A stretch of 64,000 nt of DNA from Arthrobacter stackebrandtii. Lineage in GTDB: Bacteria > Actinomycetota > Actinomycetes > Actinomycetales > Micrococcaceae. Shown in pieces: positions 1-8,317 of the stretch (the stretch's first letter is position 1; every line of letters begins with the position of its first letter). The translations under genes and the position numbers were made by a program. The notes beneath the pieces were generated by a model. It made no database searches, was not told where the DNA came from, and worked only from the letters and a program-made list of their open reading frames with translations. Location of the stretch: positions 1,612,001-1,676,000 of the forward strand of contig NZ_JAGIOI010000001.1 in assembly GCF_017876675.1 (NCBI RefSeq), given 5' to 3'.

Positions 1-408
1 CAGCGTGTGCATGATTTTCTGGCCCATGCCCGTGGTCATCCAGGTCTGGACCACGCCGATGACGGCGGTTGCGGCGGCCACGGCGATCATGGCGCCGGCC
101 AGCAGCCCCAGCAGCCGCAGGTCCTTGTGGGGCAGCGCTTCGTCGATGATGCCGCGGACCAGGAACGGCTGCGCCAGGCCGATCAGGCTTGAGGCGCTGA
201 TGAGAAGCACGACGACGGCAATGGTCGCCTTGTGCGGTGCGAACAGGGCGGCGATGCGCTTCGGGTTCACGGGGTGCAGCTTGATTTGTTTCTTGTCGGC
301 CGGATTGATGCGGCCCGGGCCGCGGCCGCCATATTCGCCGCGGGCGTTGAAGTTAGAAGTGCCGGTGTCTTCACGGCCAGGTTTTTGAGTTCGGGTTTTC
401 TCCCTCAT
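1..408 (-). CDS. ABC transporter transmembrane/ATP-binding exporter, N-terminal part
   Basis: This is the first 136 codons of a reverse-strand gene that runs off the window. After a charged, disordered N-terminus (about 40 residues, with a GRGPGR stretch) come two hydrophobic helices (around residues 55-75 and 85-110) and the sequence QPFLVRGIIDEALP, which is typical of the start of the exporter-type ABC membrane domain. The nucleotide-binding domain would lie outside the window. The start at 408 is supported by a GGAGGT site eight bases upstream. The gene is divergent from a MarR regulator and shares a 102-base promoter region with it, a common arrangement for drug exporters under local MarR control. 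The substrate cannot be told from this fragment. Confidence 0.8.
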   Translation of the reverse strand, partial: MREKTRTQKPGREDTGTSNFNARGEYGGRGPGRINPADKKQIKLHPVNPKRIAALFAPHKATIAVVVLLISASSLIGLAQPFLVRGIIDEALPHKDLRLLGLLAGAMIAVAAATAVIGVVQTWMTTGMGQKIMHTL

Positions 409-456
409 GGGCGCCACCTCCAAATGGTGTGCGGGGTGCGGGACTCGCACCAACTA

Positions 457-477
457 ATAGAGAGGTTACCTCACTAT
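457..477. promoter_or_regulatory. Candidate MarR operator palindrome
   Basis: A 21-base palindrome with arms ATAGxGAGGT and ACCTCxCTAT around one central base; only the two x positions fail to pair. It lies between the divergent ABC exporter and MarR genes, 34 bases before the regulator's start. Length, symmetry and position fit a MarR dimer site that would repress both genes; this is inferred. Confidence 0.6.
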
Positions 478-510
478 GTGGTTGCGTGTCAATATTGGTA
501 TGCTGGCGGC

Positions 511-972
511 ATGGCTTCCCCTGACGATGCGCCGGACCTTGGCGAACTTTTTCACGCTGCATTCCGCGGCCTGCGCCGCACCTGGGCCGAGCAGCTGGCC
601 CCCTGGGAGCTGACCCCGCACCAGTGGCGGGCGCTCATGACCCTGCTCCGTGGGCGCGGCGGCTCCGGCCGCCCAGGCTCCGCCTGCGACGTTGCGGCGG
701 ACGTCCGACTGAAGGACCTGGCGGACCGGCTGCGCATCGCCCCCCGTTCCGCCACCGAGGTGGTGGACCAGTTGGAGGTCAAGGGGCTGGTCCGGCGGGA
801 ACCGGACCCCACGGACCGGCGGGCAACACTGATTGTGGCCACCGGTGCCGGGAAAAAGCTCTTCGCGGACGTCCAGGCGGAGCGCCGCGACAAGTCAAGC
901 GAGTACTTTGCCCGGCTCTCCCCCGAGGACCGCGCCGAACTGGCAAGAATCCTGGCCCAACTCCCCCACTAA
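511..972 (+). CDS. MarR family transcriptional regulator
   Basis: The 153-residue protein has the length and layout of MarR repressors: N-terminal dimer helices, then a winged helix (LKDLADRLRIAPRSATEVVD as helix-turn-helix, followed by LEVKGLVRREPDPTDRRA, the classic wing with the DxRR motif). The open frame continues upstream, but ATG 511 is chosen because MarR similarity begins here and the bases before it belong to the divergent promoter. It probably represses itself and the divergent ABC exporter through the palindrome at 457-477. The effector is unknown. Confidence 0.88.
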   Translation: MASPDDAPDLGELFHAAFRGLRRTWAEQLAPWELTPHQWRALMTLLRGRGGSGRPGSACDVAADVRLKDLADRLRIAPRSATEVVDQLEVKGLVRREPDPTDRRATLIVATGAGKKLFADVQAERRDKSSEYFARLSPEDRAELARILAQLPH

Positions 973-993
973 CACGCGCCCACCCAGGACGCT

Positions 994-1084
994 CTCGCAG
1001 CAATGGCTGATTAATTGCAAACGCTCTCGCACACCCTGGCAGGGTGTGCGAGAGCGTCCGGGGAAAACCAGCCATTGCTGCGAG
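994..1084. repeat. Nested double hairpin
   Basis: The outer arms 994-1009 and 1069-1084 are perfect 16-base inverted repeats (CTCGCAGCAATGGCTG and its complement). Inside lies a second hairpin, 1021-1057, with a 17-base perfect stem and a three-base loop. The word ACGCTCTCGCA occurs at the base of both structures. It sits between the convergent MarR and amidohydrolase genes and could end transcription both ways, but there is no T-tract; a REP-like element is an alternative. Confidence 0.6.
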
Positions 1085-1108
1085 ATCGTCACGGGTTAGG
1101 GGCAGGTG

Positions 1109-2308
1109 TCAGGCCACCACGCGGCCAGCTTGTATGACCGTTCGCGGGCGCGACTCGTCCCACAGCACGGAGGCGTCCTCAAAGGGGTTGCCGTCCAGGA
1201 CCAGCACGTCGGCATGGGCGCCCACGCCGATCCGCCCAATCAGCGGGTCCTGCAGCAGCTCCGCATTGACCGATGTCATGGACCTCAGCGTTTCGAGCAT
1301 CCCGGCGGCCTCGACCTGCAGCCGCACGCCGGCCAGCTGCTCGGTTTCCAGCGCTCCCATGAGGTCCGATCCGAAGCCCACCTTGACGCCGGCTGCGAGC
1401 GCCAGCTCAATCGCGGTCTTGCCGGCGGAGAGCACCTCCACATTCTTCGCCTGCGATACGGGGTGCAGCCCCAGTTCTTCGCCGAAGCGGTCCATCGCGT
1501 AGTAGGCGGCCAGGGTGGGCACCAGGAAACTGCCGTGCGCGGCCATCAGCGCGGCGGTTTCCGCGTCCAGCAGGTTGCCGTGCTCAATGCTCCGCACCCC
1601 GTTCTCCACCGAATGCCGGATGGCCTCGGGCGAATAGGCATGCGCGGCCACATAGCGGTTCCGGCGCCCCGCCTCCTCGGTCACGGCCCTGATCTCCTCG
1701 GCCGAATACTGCGGCACGCGGATCGGGTCGGTCAGCGAGACCACCCCGCCGGAGGTCATGATCTTGATGGCGTGCGCGCCCGTGCGGAAGCGGTTGCGGA
1801 CGGCCTTGCGCAGCTCATCCACACCGTCCACAACGTCGCACATGTGGCCGTGGCTGAAGCACAGGTCAAGGTCCTCGGCGCGTGGATCCCCGTGCCCGCC
1901 GGTCTGGCTCAGCGCCGGGCCGGTGAACAGGTAGCGCGGCGAGGCAAACAGTCCCTCGCGCACGGCCTTTGCCAGGCCGATGTCACCGCCGGCCACGTCG
2001 CGCACCGTGGTGAAGCCGCGGCGCAGCGCCTTGCCCAGGCGCAGCGATCCGGCCAGGGCGGCGTAGCTCAGGGGGCCGCGCTCCACTTCCATGCCGCCAA
2101 GCCCGACGGCGTACGCGTGGAAGTGCGCATCGATGAGCCCCGGGACCACCACCTTCCCGGACGCATCGAGCACCTCCCCTTCCGGGGCCACCTGCCCAAC
2201 CGCCGCGATGGCGCCGTCGCGCATGACGATGGAACCGGCCACCAGCTCGGGCGAGGTGCCGTCAAAGATCAGCGCATTGGTGATGGTTTGGACAGCAGCA
2301 GGGCTCAC
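1109..2308 (-). CDS. Amidohydrolase family protein
   Basis: A 399-residue metal-dependent hydrolase of the imidazolonepropionase/prolidase-like group. Visible signatures are the N-terminal beta-sandwich (ITNALIFDGT), the metal-binding GLIDAHFHAY, a Lys-region IKIMTSGGV, further ligands at VAAHAYS and SIEHGN, and GFGSDLMG with the catalytic Asp. The start is GTG 2308, which overlaps the stop of the VOC gene (GTGA), so the two are translationally coupled. The related family acts on cyclic amides and dipeptides such as Xaa-Pro; the substrate here is not evident. Confidence 0.85.
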   Translation of the reverse strand: MSPAAVQTITNALIFDGTSPELVAGSIVMRDGAIAAVGQVAPEGEVLDASGKVVVPGLIDAHFHAYAVGLGGMEVERGPLSYAALAGSLRLGKALRRGFTTVRDVAGGDIGLAKAVREGLFASPRYLFTGPALSQTGGHGDPRAEDLDLCFSHGHMCDVVDGVDELRKAVRNRFRTGAHAIKIMTSGGVVSLTDPIRVPQYSAEEIRAVTEEAGRRNRYVAAHAYSPEAIRHSVENGVRSIEHGNLLDAETAALMAAHGSFLVPTLAAYYAMDRFGEELGLHPVSQAKNVEVLSAGKTAIELALAAGVKVGFGSDLMGALETEQLAGVRLQVEAAGMLETLRSMTSVNAELLQDPLIGRIGVGAHADVLVLDGNPFEDASVLWDESRPRTVIQAGRVVA

Positions 2309-2727
2309 GCCTGTCCTTCCCCGGGGGTGCCGGCAATGTTGACCATCCACGGCACGCCGAACTTGTCGGTCAGCATGCCGAAGGTGTCGCCCCACGGGGC
2401 CTTGGTGAGGGGCTCGCCGATCGTGGCGCCGTCGGAAAGGGCGTCCCACCAGCCGCGCAGCACCGTCTCGTCGTCACCGCTGAGGGAGACACTGGAGTTG
2501 GCACTGATTTCCATGCTGTTGGGGACGTCGGCGCCCATCAGGACGATGTCGTTGTCGCCGGTCAGCATGGCGTGCATGATCTTGTTGCCCTCGGCGGGGT
2601 CGTCAAACATGGGCATCTCGGCGTAGGTGCTCAGGTCCAGGGTGCCGCCGAAGATTGAATGGTAGAACTCCATGGCGCCGCGGGCGCTGTCGCGGAAGTT
2701 CAGGTAGGGGTTGAGGCGTACTGTCAT
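2305..2727 (-). CDS. VOC family (PhnB/glyoxalase-like) protein
   Basis: This 140-residue protein matches PhnB-like vicinal-oxygen-chelate proteins: LNPYLNFRDSARGAMEFYHS at the start, a central acidic loop, and APWGDTFGMLTDKFGVPWMV near the end, which is the family hallmark. An AGGAG site precedes ATG 2727. It lies 85 bases after the siderophore operon on the same strand and overlaps the amidohydrolase by four bases. Small proteins of this group are often of unknown substrate or bind small metabolites; no function beyond the fold is claimed. Confidence 0.85.
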   Translation of the reverse strand: MTVRLNPYLNFRDSARGAMEFYHSIFGGTLDLSTYAEMPMFDDPAEGNKIMHAMLTGDNDIVLMGADVPNSMEISANSSVSLSGDDETVLRGWWDALSDGATIGEPLTKAPWGDTFGMLTDKFGVPWMVNIAGTPGEGQA

Positions 2728-2812
2728 GATGGCACTCCTGAAGTGGGGATTGGATCGGACACATGAAATTATGCTCCGCTTCCGGCGCCCTGTCAGCAGC
2801 CGCGGCCAAACG

Positions 2813-3844
2813 CTATCCCGGCAGGGCCTGGCCCTTGCGCCAATACCCCATGAAGGCCACCGAATTCCTGTCCATGCCGACATCGCGCACCAGGTAGCGG
2901 CGCAGCCCCCGGATGGTTGCCGCCTCCCCCGCCAGCCACGCATACAGGCCGTGCCCGGACGAAGCGGCAGGGGTTTCCCAGAGGATCGTGGCATCAACAT
3001 CCACGTCCTCGGGCTCCTCGCCAACATCGCAGGCGGCGGGGACAACAATGGTCCCAACGCTCCGGGCCAGCGACTCACCGTGGGCCCCGTCCCCACGCGC
3101 CAGCCAGCGCACCTCAACACCCGGCGGCACGCTCAGGTCCAGGAAGTCCGCTGCCGAGGGAACCTCCAGCACGGCGTGGCCGCTCACATGCTCCGGCAGG
3201 TTTTCCAGGATGGCGGCGATCGCGGGAACGGCCGTCTCGTCGCCCACCAGCAGGACCCTCTCAGCAGAACCCGGCGCAAACTCGATCCCCACGCAGTCGC
3301 CCCAGCGTGCGCACGGGCCGATGACCGTCATGGCGTCACCGGGCTGCGCTGCGGCGGCCCATTCGGCGGCCGGCCCTGATGCGGCACCCGGGCTGCCGTC
3401 TGCCTGCCCAGAGTCCAGGTGCAGGACAAAGTCGACGTCCAGTTCGGCCGGAACTGCCGGACGCCCGCCCGCGGCGGCAACCGCAGGGCGCAGGGCCCGG
3501 ACGGTGTAGGTGCGCATGACTCCGCGCACGGACTCATCCAGCTCTCGCCACTTTTGGTACCAGTCGTCCCGCAGCGAGCCGCGGTCCGCGCTGAGCGCCG
3601 GCAGCGGGTGCCCCGGCGAGGGGATCATGACCTTGATGCGCAGGTCCAGGGTCTGCCCGTCGGCATTGGAGCCAAACAAGTCCAAATCGGCGCCCCGAAA
3701 GGTGATCCGCCGGAAGTGCGGCGTCAGCTGCTCCACGGCACTGACTTCAAGCTCAAAGGCACGGATGGGCCGAATCCCATCCCCTGCCGCACCGCCGGCC
3801 CCGGCCACTGCATCCACAGCCCGTTCCTCAACCGTTGAACTCAT
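2813..3844 (-). CDS. Siderophore-interacting protein (FAD-dependent ferric reductase)
   Basis: A 343-residue SIP/ViuB-family reductase that would release iron from imported siderophore in the cytoplasm. The N-terminal FAD domain carries RTYTVR at residues 111-116, the flavin-binding RxYT motif; the C-terminal NAD(P)H domain has VLLVGDETAVPAI, YAWLAGEAATIRGLRRYL and a closing GYWRKG, all typical. It is longer than the usual 270-300 residues because of Ala/Gly/Pro-rich insertions. Its ATG overlaps the stop of the ATPase gene (ATGA), making it the last gene of the import operon. Confidence 0.92.
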   Translation of the reverse strand: MSSTVEERAVDAVAGAGGAAGDGIRPIRAFELEVSAVEQLTPHFRRITFRGADLDLFGSNADGQTLDLRIKVMIPSPGHPLPALSADRGSLRDDWYQKWRELDESVRGVMRTYTVRALRPAVAAAGGRPAVPAELDVDFVLHLDSGQADGSPGAASGPAAEWAAAAQPGDAMTVIGPCARWGDCVGIEFAPGSAERVLLVGDETAVPAIAAILENLPEHVSGHAVLEVPSAADFLDLSVPPGVEVRWLARGDGAHGESLARSVGTIVVPAACDVGEEPEDVDVDATILWETPAASSGHGLYAWLAGEAATIRGLRRYLVRDVGMDRNSVAFMGYWRKGQALPG

Positions 3845-4767
3845 GCCTGCACACCTTCCGATTCGGGAACCATCTCAAGATCCTGCAACTTCTTTGCCGC
3901 GGCATCCGCCAGCAGGGCCGCCCGGCGCCCAATGGGCACCACCATGGGCGTGCCCACCACGGGGTCTGCCACCACCACCGATTCCAGCCCGAAGACTTCC
4001 TGCACCAGCTCCGCCGTCAGCACCGTGGACGGCGCCCCCTGAGCCACGATTGCACCTGATTTCATGGCGACCAGGTGGTCCGCGTAACGCGCAGCCAGGT
4101 TGAGGTCGTGGAGCACAATCGCCACCGTGATCCCGCGCCGTGCATTGAGCTCGGAGACCACGTCCAGCACCTCCACCTGGTGCGCCAGGTCCAGGTAGGT
4201 TGTGGGTTCGTCCAGCAGCAGCACCTCTGTTTCCTGCGCCAGCGCCATGGCGATCCACACACGCTGGCGCTGCCCGCCGGACAGCTCGTCAATGTTGCGC
4301 CCGGCCAGCTCGGCCGTGCCGGTGACGTTGAGCGCGGCGGCCACGGCGTCGTCGTCGGCCGCCGTCCACTGCCGGAACCAGCCCTGGTGCGGGCTGCGTC
4401 CCCGCCCCACCAGGTCGGCAACGCTGATGCCGTCCGGCGCCGTGGGCGATTGCGGCAGAATGCCAAGCTCGCGCGCCAGCTTGCGGGTGGGCACCTTGTG
4501 GATGTCGGCCCCGTTCAGATGCACGACGCCGGCACTTGGCGCCAGCAGCCTGGCCAGCCCTCTCAGCAGCGTGGATTTGCCGCAGGCGTTGGCTCCCACA
4601 ATGATGGTCACCTTCCCTGCGGGCAGTTCCACGTCCAGCTGGTCCACAATCTGCCGGTCCCCGTAGCCCAGTGTCAGGCCGCTGGCGGACAGGGTTGCGG
4701 CGCGCAGTTGGCCGGCAGGATTTCCGGCAGAAAGACCGGCGGCACGCTGTTGTGTTGTGAAAGCCAT
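3841..4767 (-). CDS. fepC: Iron-siderophore ABC transporter ATP-binding protein
   Basis: A 308-residue FepC/FecE-type ATPase. Walker A is GANACGKST (residues 58-66), the signature is LSGGQRQRVWIAMALAQ, Walker B is VLLLDEPTTYLDLAHQ and the switch His lies in IVLHDLNLAARYAD. In the P-loop, Asn-Ala replaces the usual Pro-Asn-Gly, a variant known in this subfamily. ATG 4767 has an AAGGAGG site and is separated from the permease stop by one base. It would energise uptake through the two permeases upstream. Confidence 0.93.
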   Translation of the reverse strand: MAFTTQQRAAGLSAGNPAGQLRAATLSASGLTLGYGDRQIVDQLDVELPAGKVTIIVGANACGKSTLLRGLARLLAPSAGVVHLNGADIHKVPTRKLARELGILPQSPTAPDGISVADLVGRGRSPHQGWFRQWTAADDDAVAAALNVTGTAELAGRNIDELSGGQRQRVWIAMALAQETEVLLLDEPTTYLDLAHQVEVLDVVSELNARRGITVAIVLHDLNLAARYADHLVAMKSGAIVAQGAPSTVLTAELVQEVFGLESVVVADPVVGTPMVVPIGRRAALLADAAAKKLQDLEMVPESEGVQA

Positions 4768-4768
4768 C

Positions 4769-5812
4769 TCAGCCTCCTTGGTTGGCACGGTTGGATGAAA
4801 TGAGCAGCCACAGCAGGAACGGTGCCCCGAGCGCACCCGTGACAACGCCCACCGGCAGCGACGTTCCAGGGACGGCGTTGACGGCGGCAAAGTGGGCGGC
4901 CAGCACAATGGCCGCCCCCACCAGTCCGGACAGCGGCAGGCTCGCCGCTCCCCCGTTCAGCCGCTTGGCGATGGGTCCGGACAGGAACGCCACGAAGGCG
5001 ATCGGTCCCGCGGCGGCGGTGGGGAATGCCGCAAGCAGCACGCCGAGGACGATCAGCAGCAGGCGGGCCCGCGGCACGTTGAAGCCGAGCCCGGCTGCGG
5101 TGTCGTCGCCCAGCGACAAACCGCGTAGCTCGCGCCCGCCAAGGGCAACCAGCGGCGCCAGCACCACCAGCGCGACGGCCAGGATGCCCACGCGCTCCCA
5201 GTTCGCCGAGTTCAGCGACCCCGTCAGCCACACCATGAGCTCCTGGGCGCTGCTGATGTCCGCCCGGGACATCAGGAAGGTGACCACAGCCTGCATGAAC
5301 GCCGCCGCTCCAATCCCCACCAGGATCAGGCCTGTGCCGCCCCGGCCGCGCGCCAGGACGGAGATCAGCAGCGCCACCAGGAGCGCCCCGACGATTGCCG
5401 CCGCCGAAACACCGCCCCCGCGAATCCCAAAAAGCACCACGGCGGCCACCGCCGCGGCGCTGGCCCCGTAGCTGATGCCGATGATGTCCGGGCTGGCCAG
5501 CGGGTTGCGCAGCATGGTCTGGAACACCGCACCGGCCACACCAAACGATGCCCCCGCAAGCAGCCCCAGCAGCGCCTGCGGCAGCTTGTTTTCCATGACG
5601 ATGAAGCTGGCACCGGGAATGTTCTCCCCGCCCAGCATGGCCAGAAGATCGGGAACGGTGACAGTGAAACTTCCCAGCAGGACGTTCACGGCCAACAGCG
5701 CGAACACCAGCACGGCCATGCCGCCCATGATGCATGCCCGACGCCGGGCAGGAGCCTTGCGCTGCCCGCGCAGCCAGGCGCCGTCCACCACGGGCGGCGC
5801 GGCGTTGGGCAT
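4769..5812 (-). CDS. fepG: Iron-siderophore ABC transporter permease (FepG-like)
   Basis: A FecCD-family inner-membrane permease of 347 residues with about nine to ten hydrophobic segments. Family signatures include LLGLLAGASFGVAGAVFQ, RNPLASPDIIGISYGAS, LGDDTAAGLG and GPIAFVAFLSGPIAKRL. ATG 5812 has GGAG nine bases upstream; an alternative GTG at 5836 overlaps the stop of the preceding permease. It pairs with the permease at 5833-6981 to form the heterodimeric channel. Confidence 0.9.
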   Translation of the reverse strand: MPNAAPPVVDGAWLRGQRKAPARRRACIMGGMAVLVFALLAVNVLLGSFTVTVPDLLAMLGGENIPGASFIVMENKLPQALLGLLAGASFGVAGAVFQTMLRNPLASPDIIGISYGASAAAVAAVVLFGIRGGGVSAAAIVGALLVALLISVLARGRGGTGLILVGIGAAAFMQAVVTFLMSRADISSAQELMVWLTGSLNSANWERVGILAVALVVLAPLVALGGRELRGLSLGDDTAAGLGFNVPRARLLLIVLGVLLAAFPTAAAGPIAFVAFLSGPIAKRLNGGAASLPLSGLVGAAIVLAAHFAAVNAVPGTSLPVGVVTGALGAPFLLWLLISSNRANQGG

Positions 5813-5832
5813 GGCGTTCTTCTCCAGGAGGC

Positions 5833-6981
5833 TCACAGCTCGGCCTGCTTTCCGCGGCGCACCACGGCGATGAAGACCGGCGCGCCAATGATTGCGGCAA
5901 GAATGCCGGCGGGCACCTCGCTGGGGAGCAGGATGACGCGGCCCGCCACGTCGGCCGCCAACAGCACGGCCGGTGCGGCAAGCAGGGAAAGTGGCAGCAG
6001 CCAGCGGTAGTCCGGACCCACCAGTCCGCGCAACAGGTGCGGCACAATGAGCCCGATGAAGCCGATGGGCCCGGCCAGGGCGGTCGCGGAGCCGCACAAC
6101 AGCACGATGCCGACGGCCGACACGGCACGTCCCACTCCGGGGCGCTGGCCCAGCCCGCGCGCCATGTCATCGCCCAGGGCGAGGGTGTTGAGCAGGCGGC
6201 CCGTGCACAACAAAATCACCACGCCCACGGCAACAAACGGCAGCACGGCCAGAATGGAATCCCAGGACTTCCCGGCGAGGGCGCCCACCTGCCAGCGCCG
6301 GAACAGTTCCAGCGAGTCCTGGCTCGAGACCAGCATGGCGCTCATGAGCGAGCCCATCCCGGCGGCAACCGCTGCACCGGCCAGGGCGAGCTTGACCGGC
6401 GTGGCGCCGCTGCGGCCCAGGCTTGCCACAAGATAAACAACGACGGCGGCCACCGCACTTCCGGCGAAGGCGAACCACAGATAGCTGGAGACGCCGGCGG
6501 CGCCGAAGAAGAAGATGCCGGAAACAACGGCCAGGGAGGCTCCGGCGTTGACGCCGAGGATGCCCGGATCGGCCAGCGGGTTGCGGGCCACGCCCTGCAT
6601 GGAGGTCCCGGCCAGGCCCAGCGACAACCCCACCACGAGCCCGGCCACCGTGCGCACGATGCGGGAAAGCACCACGGCATGATCGCCGTTGGCGGGGTCA
6701 AAGGCGAACAGTGCATCCAGCACCGTGGCAGGTGCGATGCTGCGGGCGCCGATGGCCAGCGAAGCCAGTGCTACGAGCAGCAGGGCGGCACCCAGGACAG
6801 CGAGCCAGCACAGTCGGCGGCGGGTGTTGAAGCCCTTGGCCGCCAGCGACGGGGCGGGCCCCGGCGCCGTCCGCGCACCCGCCTGGGTGGGCACAGCGGA
6901 AGCGGCGGAGGGCTGGGAGGCGGTGTCCGGCGTCGCGCTTCCGGCAACGGACGTTCCTTCCGCCGCTGTTCCCTCCTGCAT
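5833..6981 (-). CDS. fepD: Iron-siderophore ABC transporter permease (FepD-like)
   Basis: A 382-residue FecCD-family permease. After a low-complexity cytoplasmic N-terminus rich in Ala, Thr and Pro (about 70 residues, longer than usual) come the hydrophobic segments with GLSLGLAGTSMQGVARNPLA, DPGILGVNAGASLAVV, ALGDDMARGLGQ and GPIGFIGLIVPHLLR, all hallmarks. ATG 6981 has a GGGAGGAG site. It is the first permease after the binding protein and is followed directly by its partner. Confidence 0.9.
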   Translation of the reverse strand: MQEGTAAEGTSVAGSATPDTASQPSAASAVPTQAGARTAPGPAPSLAAKGFNTRRRLCWLAVLGAALLLVALASLAIGARSIAPATVLDALFAFDPANGDHAVVLSRIVRTVAGLVVGLSLGLAGTSMQGVARNPLADPGILGVNAGASLAVVSGIFFFGAAGVSSYLWFAFAGSAVAAVVVYLVASLGRSGATPVKLALAGAAVAAGMGSLMSAMLVSSQDSLELFRRWQVGALAGKSWDSILAVLPFVAVGVVILLCTGRLLNTLALGDDMARGLGQRPGVGRAVSAVGIVLLCGSATALAGPIGFIGLIVPHLLRGLVGPDYRWLLPLSLLAAPAVLLAADVAGRVILLPSEVPAGILAAIIGAPVFIAVVRRGKQAEL

Positions 6982-7030
6982 GGCCACTCCTCCCGCCACC
7001 GTTGGCGCTGCGCCGCCCACCGGTCCGCCC

Positions 7031-8086
7031 TTAGGCCTTCTCGGCCGCGGCGGCGAGCTGGGGCAGGAACGCGTCAAGCGCCCAGGGCAGGCTCAGCGGG
7101 GAAGATGCGGAAATGGCCAGGGTGAGGGTGTTGTCGGAATCGGCCACGAAGGCACCGGACTTGACGGCGGGGATCTGGCCCAGCAGGGGGTCCTTGGTGA
7201 TGGCTTCCTTGGTCTTGGAGTCGGGCACCCAACTGACGAAGACCTGGGAGTCGAGCTCGTTGGCCTTCTCTGCGGACCAGGGGATGAAGAAGCCGTCGGC
7301 GTTCTTCTCTGCCTCGACCACCACGGGCGCCAGCTCCATGCCGATGCTGGTGAGGAACTTGGGGCGGTTGTCGCCGGAGAGGTAGACGTTGACGCCGTCG
7401 CTCTTGGCGGGCTCAAGGTTGCCGTAGATGAAGGTCTTGCCCTTGATGGCCGGGTACTTGGCGGCCTGTTCGGCGATGGTCTTTTCCGTGGCGGCGATGA
7501 GATCCTTGGCGGCCTGTGAGCGGCCCAGCGCGGCACCGATCATGGTGGTGGAGTCCTGCCAGGCGGTGCCGTACGCGGCTTCCGGGAAGGCGATGACGGG
7601 GGCGATCTTGGACAGCTTGTCGTAGTCCTCCTGCGTCAGGCCCGAGTAGGCGGCGAGGATGATGTCCGGGCTGGTCTTGGCGATCTCTGTGAAGTTCACG
7701 CCGTCCTCTTCGGAGTACTGGACCGGGGACTTCTCGGTGCCGATGGCTGCGCCGGCCTTCTCCAGGGCCGCATCCTTCCACGGCACGGAGCCCTGCTCGT
7801 TGCCGCCCCATTCATTCTTGGGCATGCCGACGGGGATGACGCCGAGGGCAATGGCGATGTCGTCATTGACCCAGGAGACCGTGGCCACGCGCTGGGGTGC
7901 GGCCTTGATGACGGTCTCGCCGTAGATGTGCTTGACCGTGACGGGGAACTTGTCTGCCGCAGCGGGTGCATTTTGGGTTTCGGTGCCGCCGACTGTTCCC
8001 GTGGAGCAGCCTGCCAGGCCCACTCCGAGGGCTGCGAGCGATACTGAAAGGCCCAGCTTGAGACCTTGGCGGCGCGAAAATTCCAT
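7031..8086 (-). CDS. Iron-siderophore ABC transporter substrate-binding lipoprotein
   Basis: A 351-residue FepB/FhuD-type binding protein. The signal peptide carries a twin-arginine-like SRRQGLKL and a lipobox LAGC with Cys27 as lipid anchor. The mature part has the class III features of this group: PQRVATVSWVNDDIAIALG, PDIILAAYSGLT, and a long helix linking two lobes. ATG 8086 is chosen for the AGGA site and the clean signal peptide. It is the first gene of the operon ending with the siderophore-interacting protein, and the DtxR-like box lies 43 bases upstream. Confidence 0.92.
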   Translation of the reverse strand: MEFSRRQGLKLGLSVSLAALGVGLAGCSTGTVGGTETQNAPAAADKFPVTVKHIYGETVIKAAPQRVATVSWVNDDIAIALGVIPVGMPKNEWGGNEQGSVPWKDAALEKAGAAIGTEKSPVQYSEEDGVNFTEIAKTSPDIILAAYSGLTQEDYDKLSKIAPVIAFPEAAYGTAWQDSTTMIGAALGRSQAAKDLIAATEKTIAEQAAKYPAIKGKTFIYGNLEPAKSDGVNVYLSGDNRPKFLTSIGMELAPVVVEAEKNADGFFIPWSAEKANELDSQVFVSWVPDSKTKEAITKDPLLGQIPAVKSGAFVADSDNTLTLAISASSPLSLPWALDAFLPQLAAAAEKA

Positions 8087-8128
8087 GTCGATTCCTAACG
8101 GTGACCCCAACGGCAAGGCATGCCACGT

Positions 8129-8147
8129 TTAGGCAAGCCTTAGCTAA
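8129..8147. promoter_or_regulatory. DtxR/IdeR-like iron box
   Basis: The 19 bases TTAGGCAAGCCTTAGCTAA match the actinobacterial DtxR consensus TTAGGTTAGSCTAACCTAA at 15 of 19 positions. They lie upstream of the siderophore-binding lipoprotein, the expected place for iron-dependent repression of the whole operon. Confidence 0.65.
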
Positions 8148-8317
8148 CACTAGGGGAACATTTCACCATTAGGCAAAGTTTTGCTGACCTATTAGCCTCT
8201 TCGCGTCGTGGTCGCAGCAAAAATCCGGGACTTTTCAGGGCGGAATGTGGGCAGAGTCACGCTTGGCAGGTTCGCAGCCCGAGCCGCATTCAGCCGACCC
8301 CGAGGGCACTGCGGCCC

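Noticed and set aside
232-510. Upstream extension of the first MarR gene
   Set aside because: The open frame lies over the divergent ABC gene and the operator; MarR likeness starts at 511.
1106-2626. A 506-codon forward frame opposite the amidohydrolase gene
   Set aside because: High-GC antisense shadow; no family likeness, and the reverse-strand protein has clear catalytic motifs.
5734-7125. A 463-codon forward frame opposite the iron permeases
   Set aside because: Composition rich in Gly, Arg, His and Gln is typical of antisense frames of membrane proteins.
8169-8187. A second DtxR-like site after the one at 8129
   Set aside because: TTAGGCAAAGTTTTGCTGA matches the consensus at only about 10 of 19 positions.
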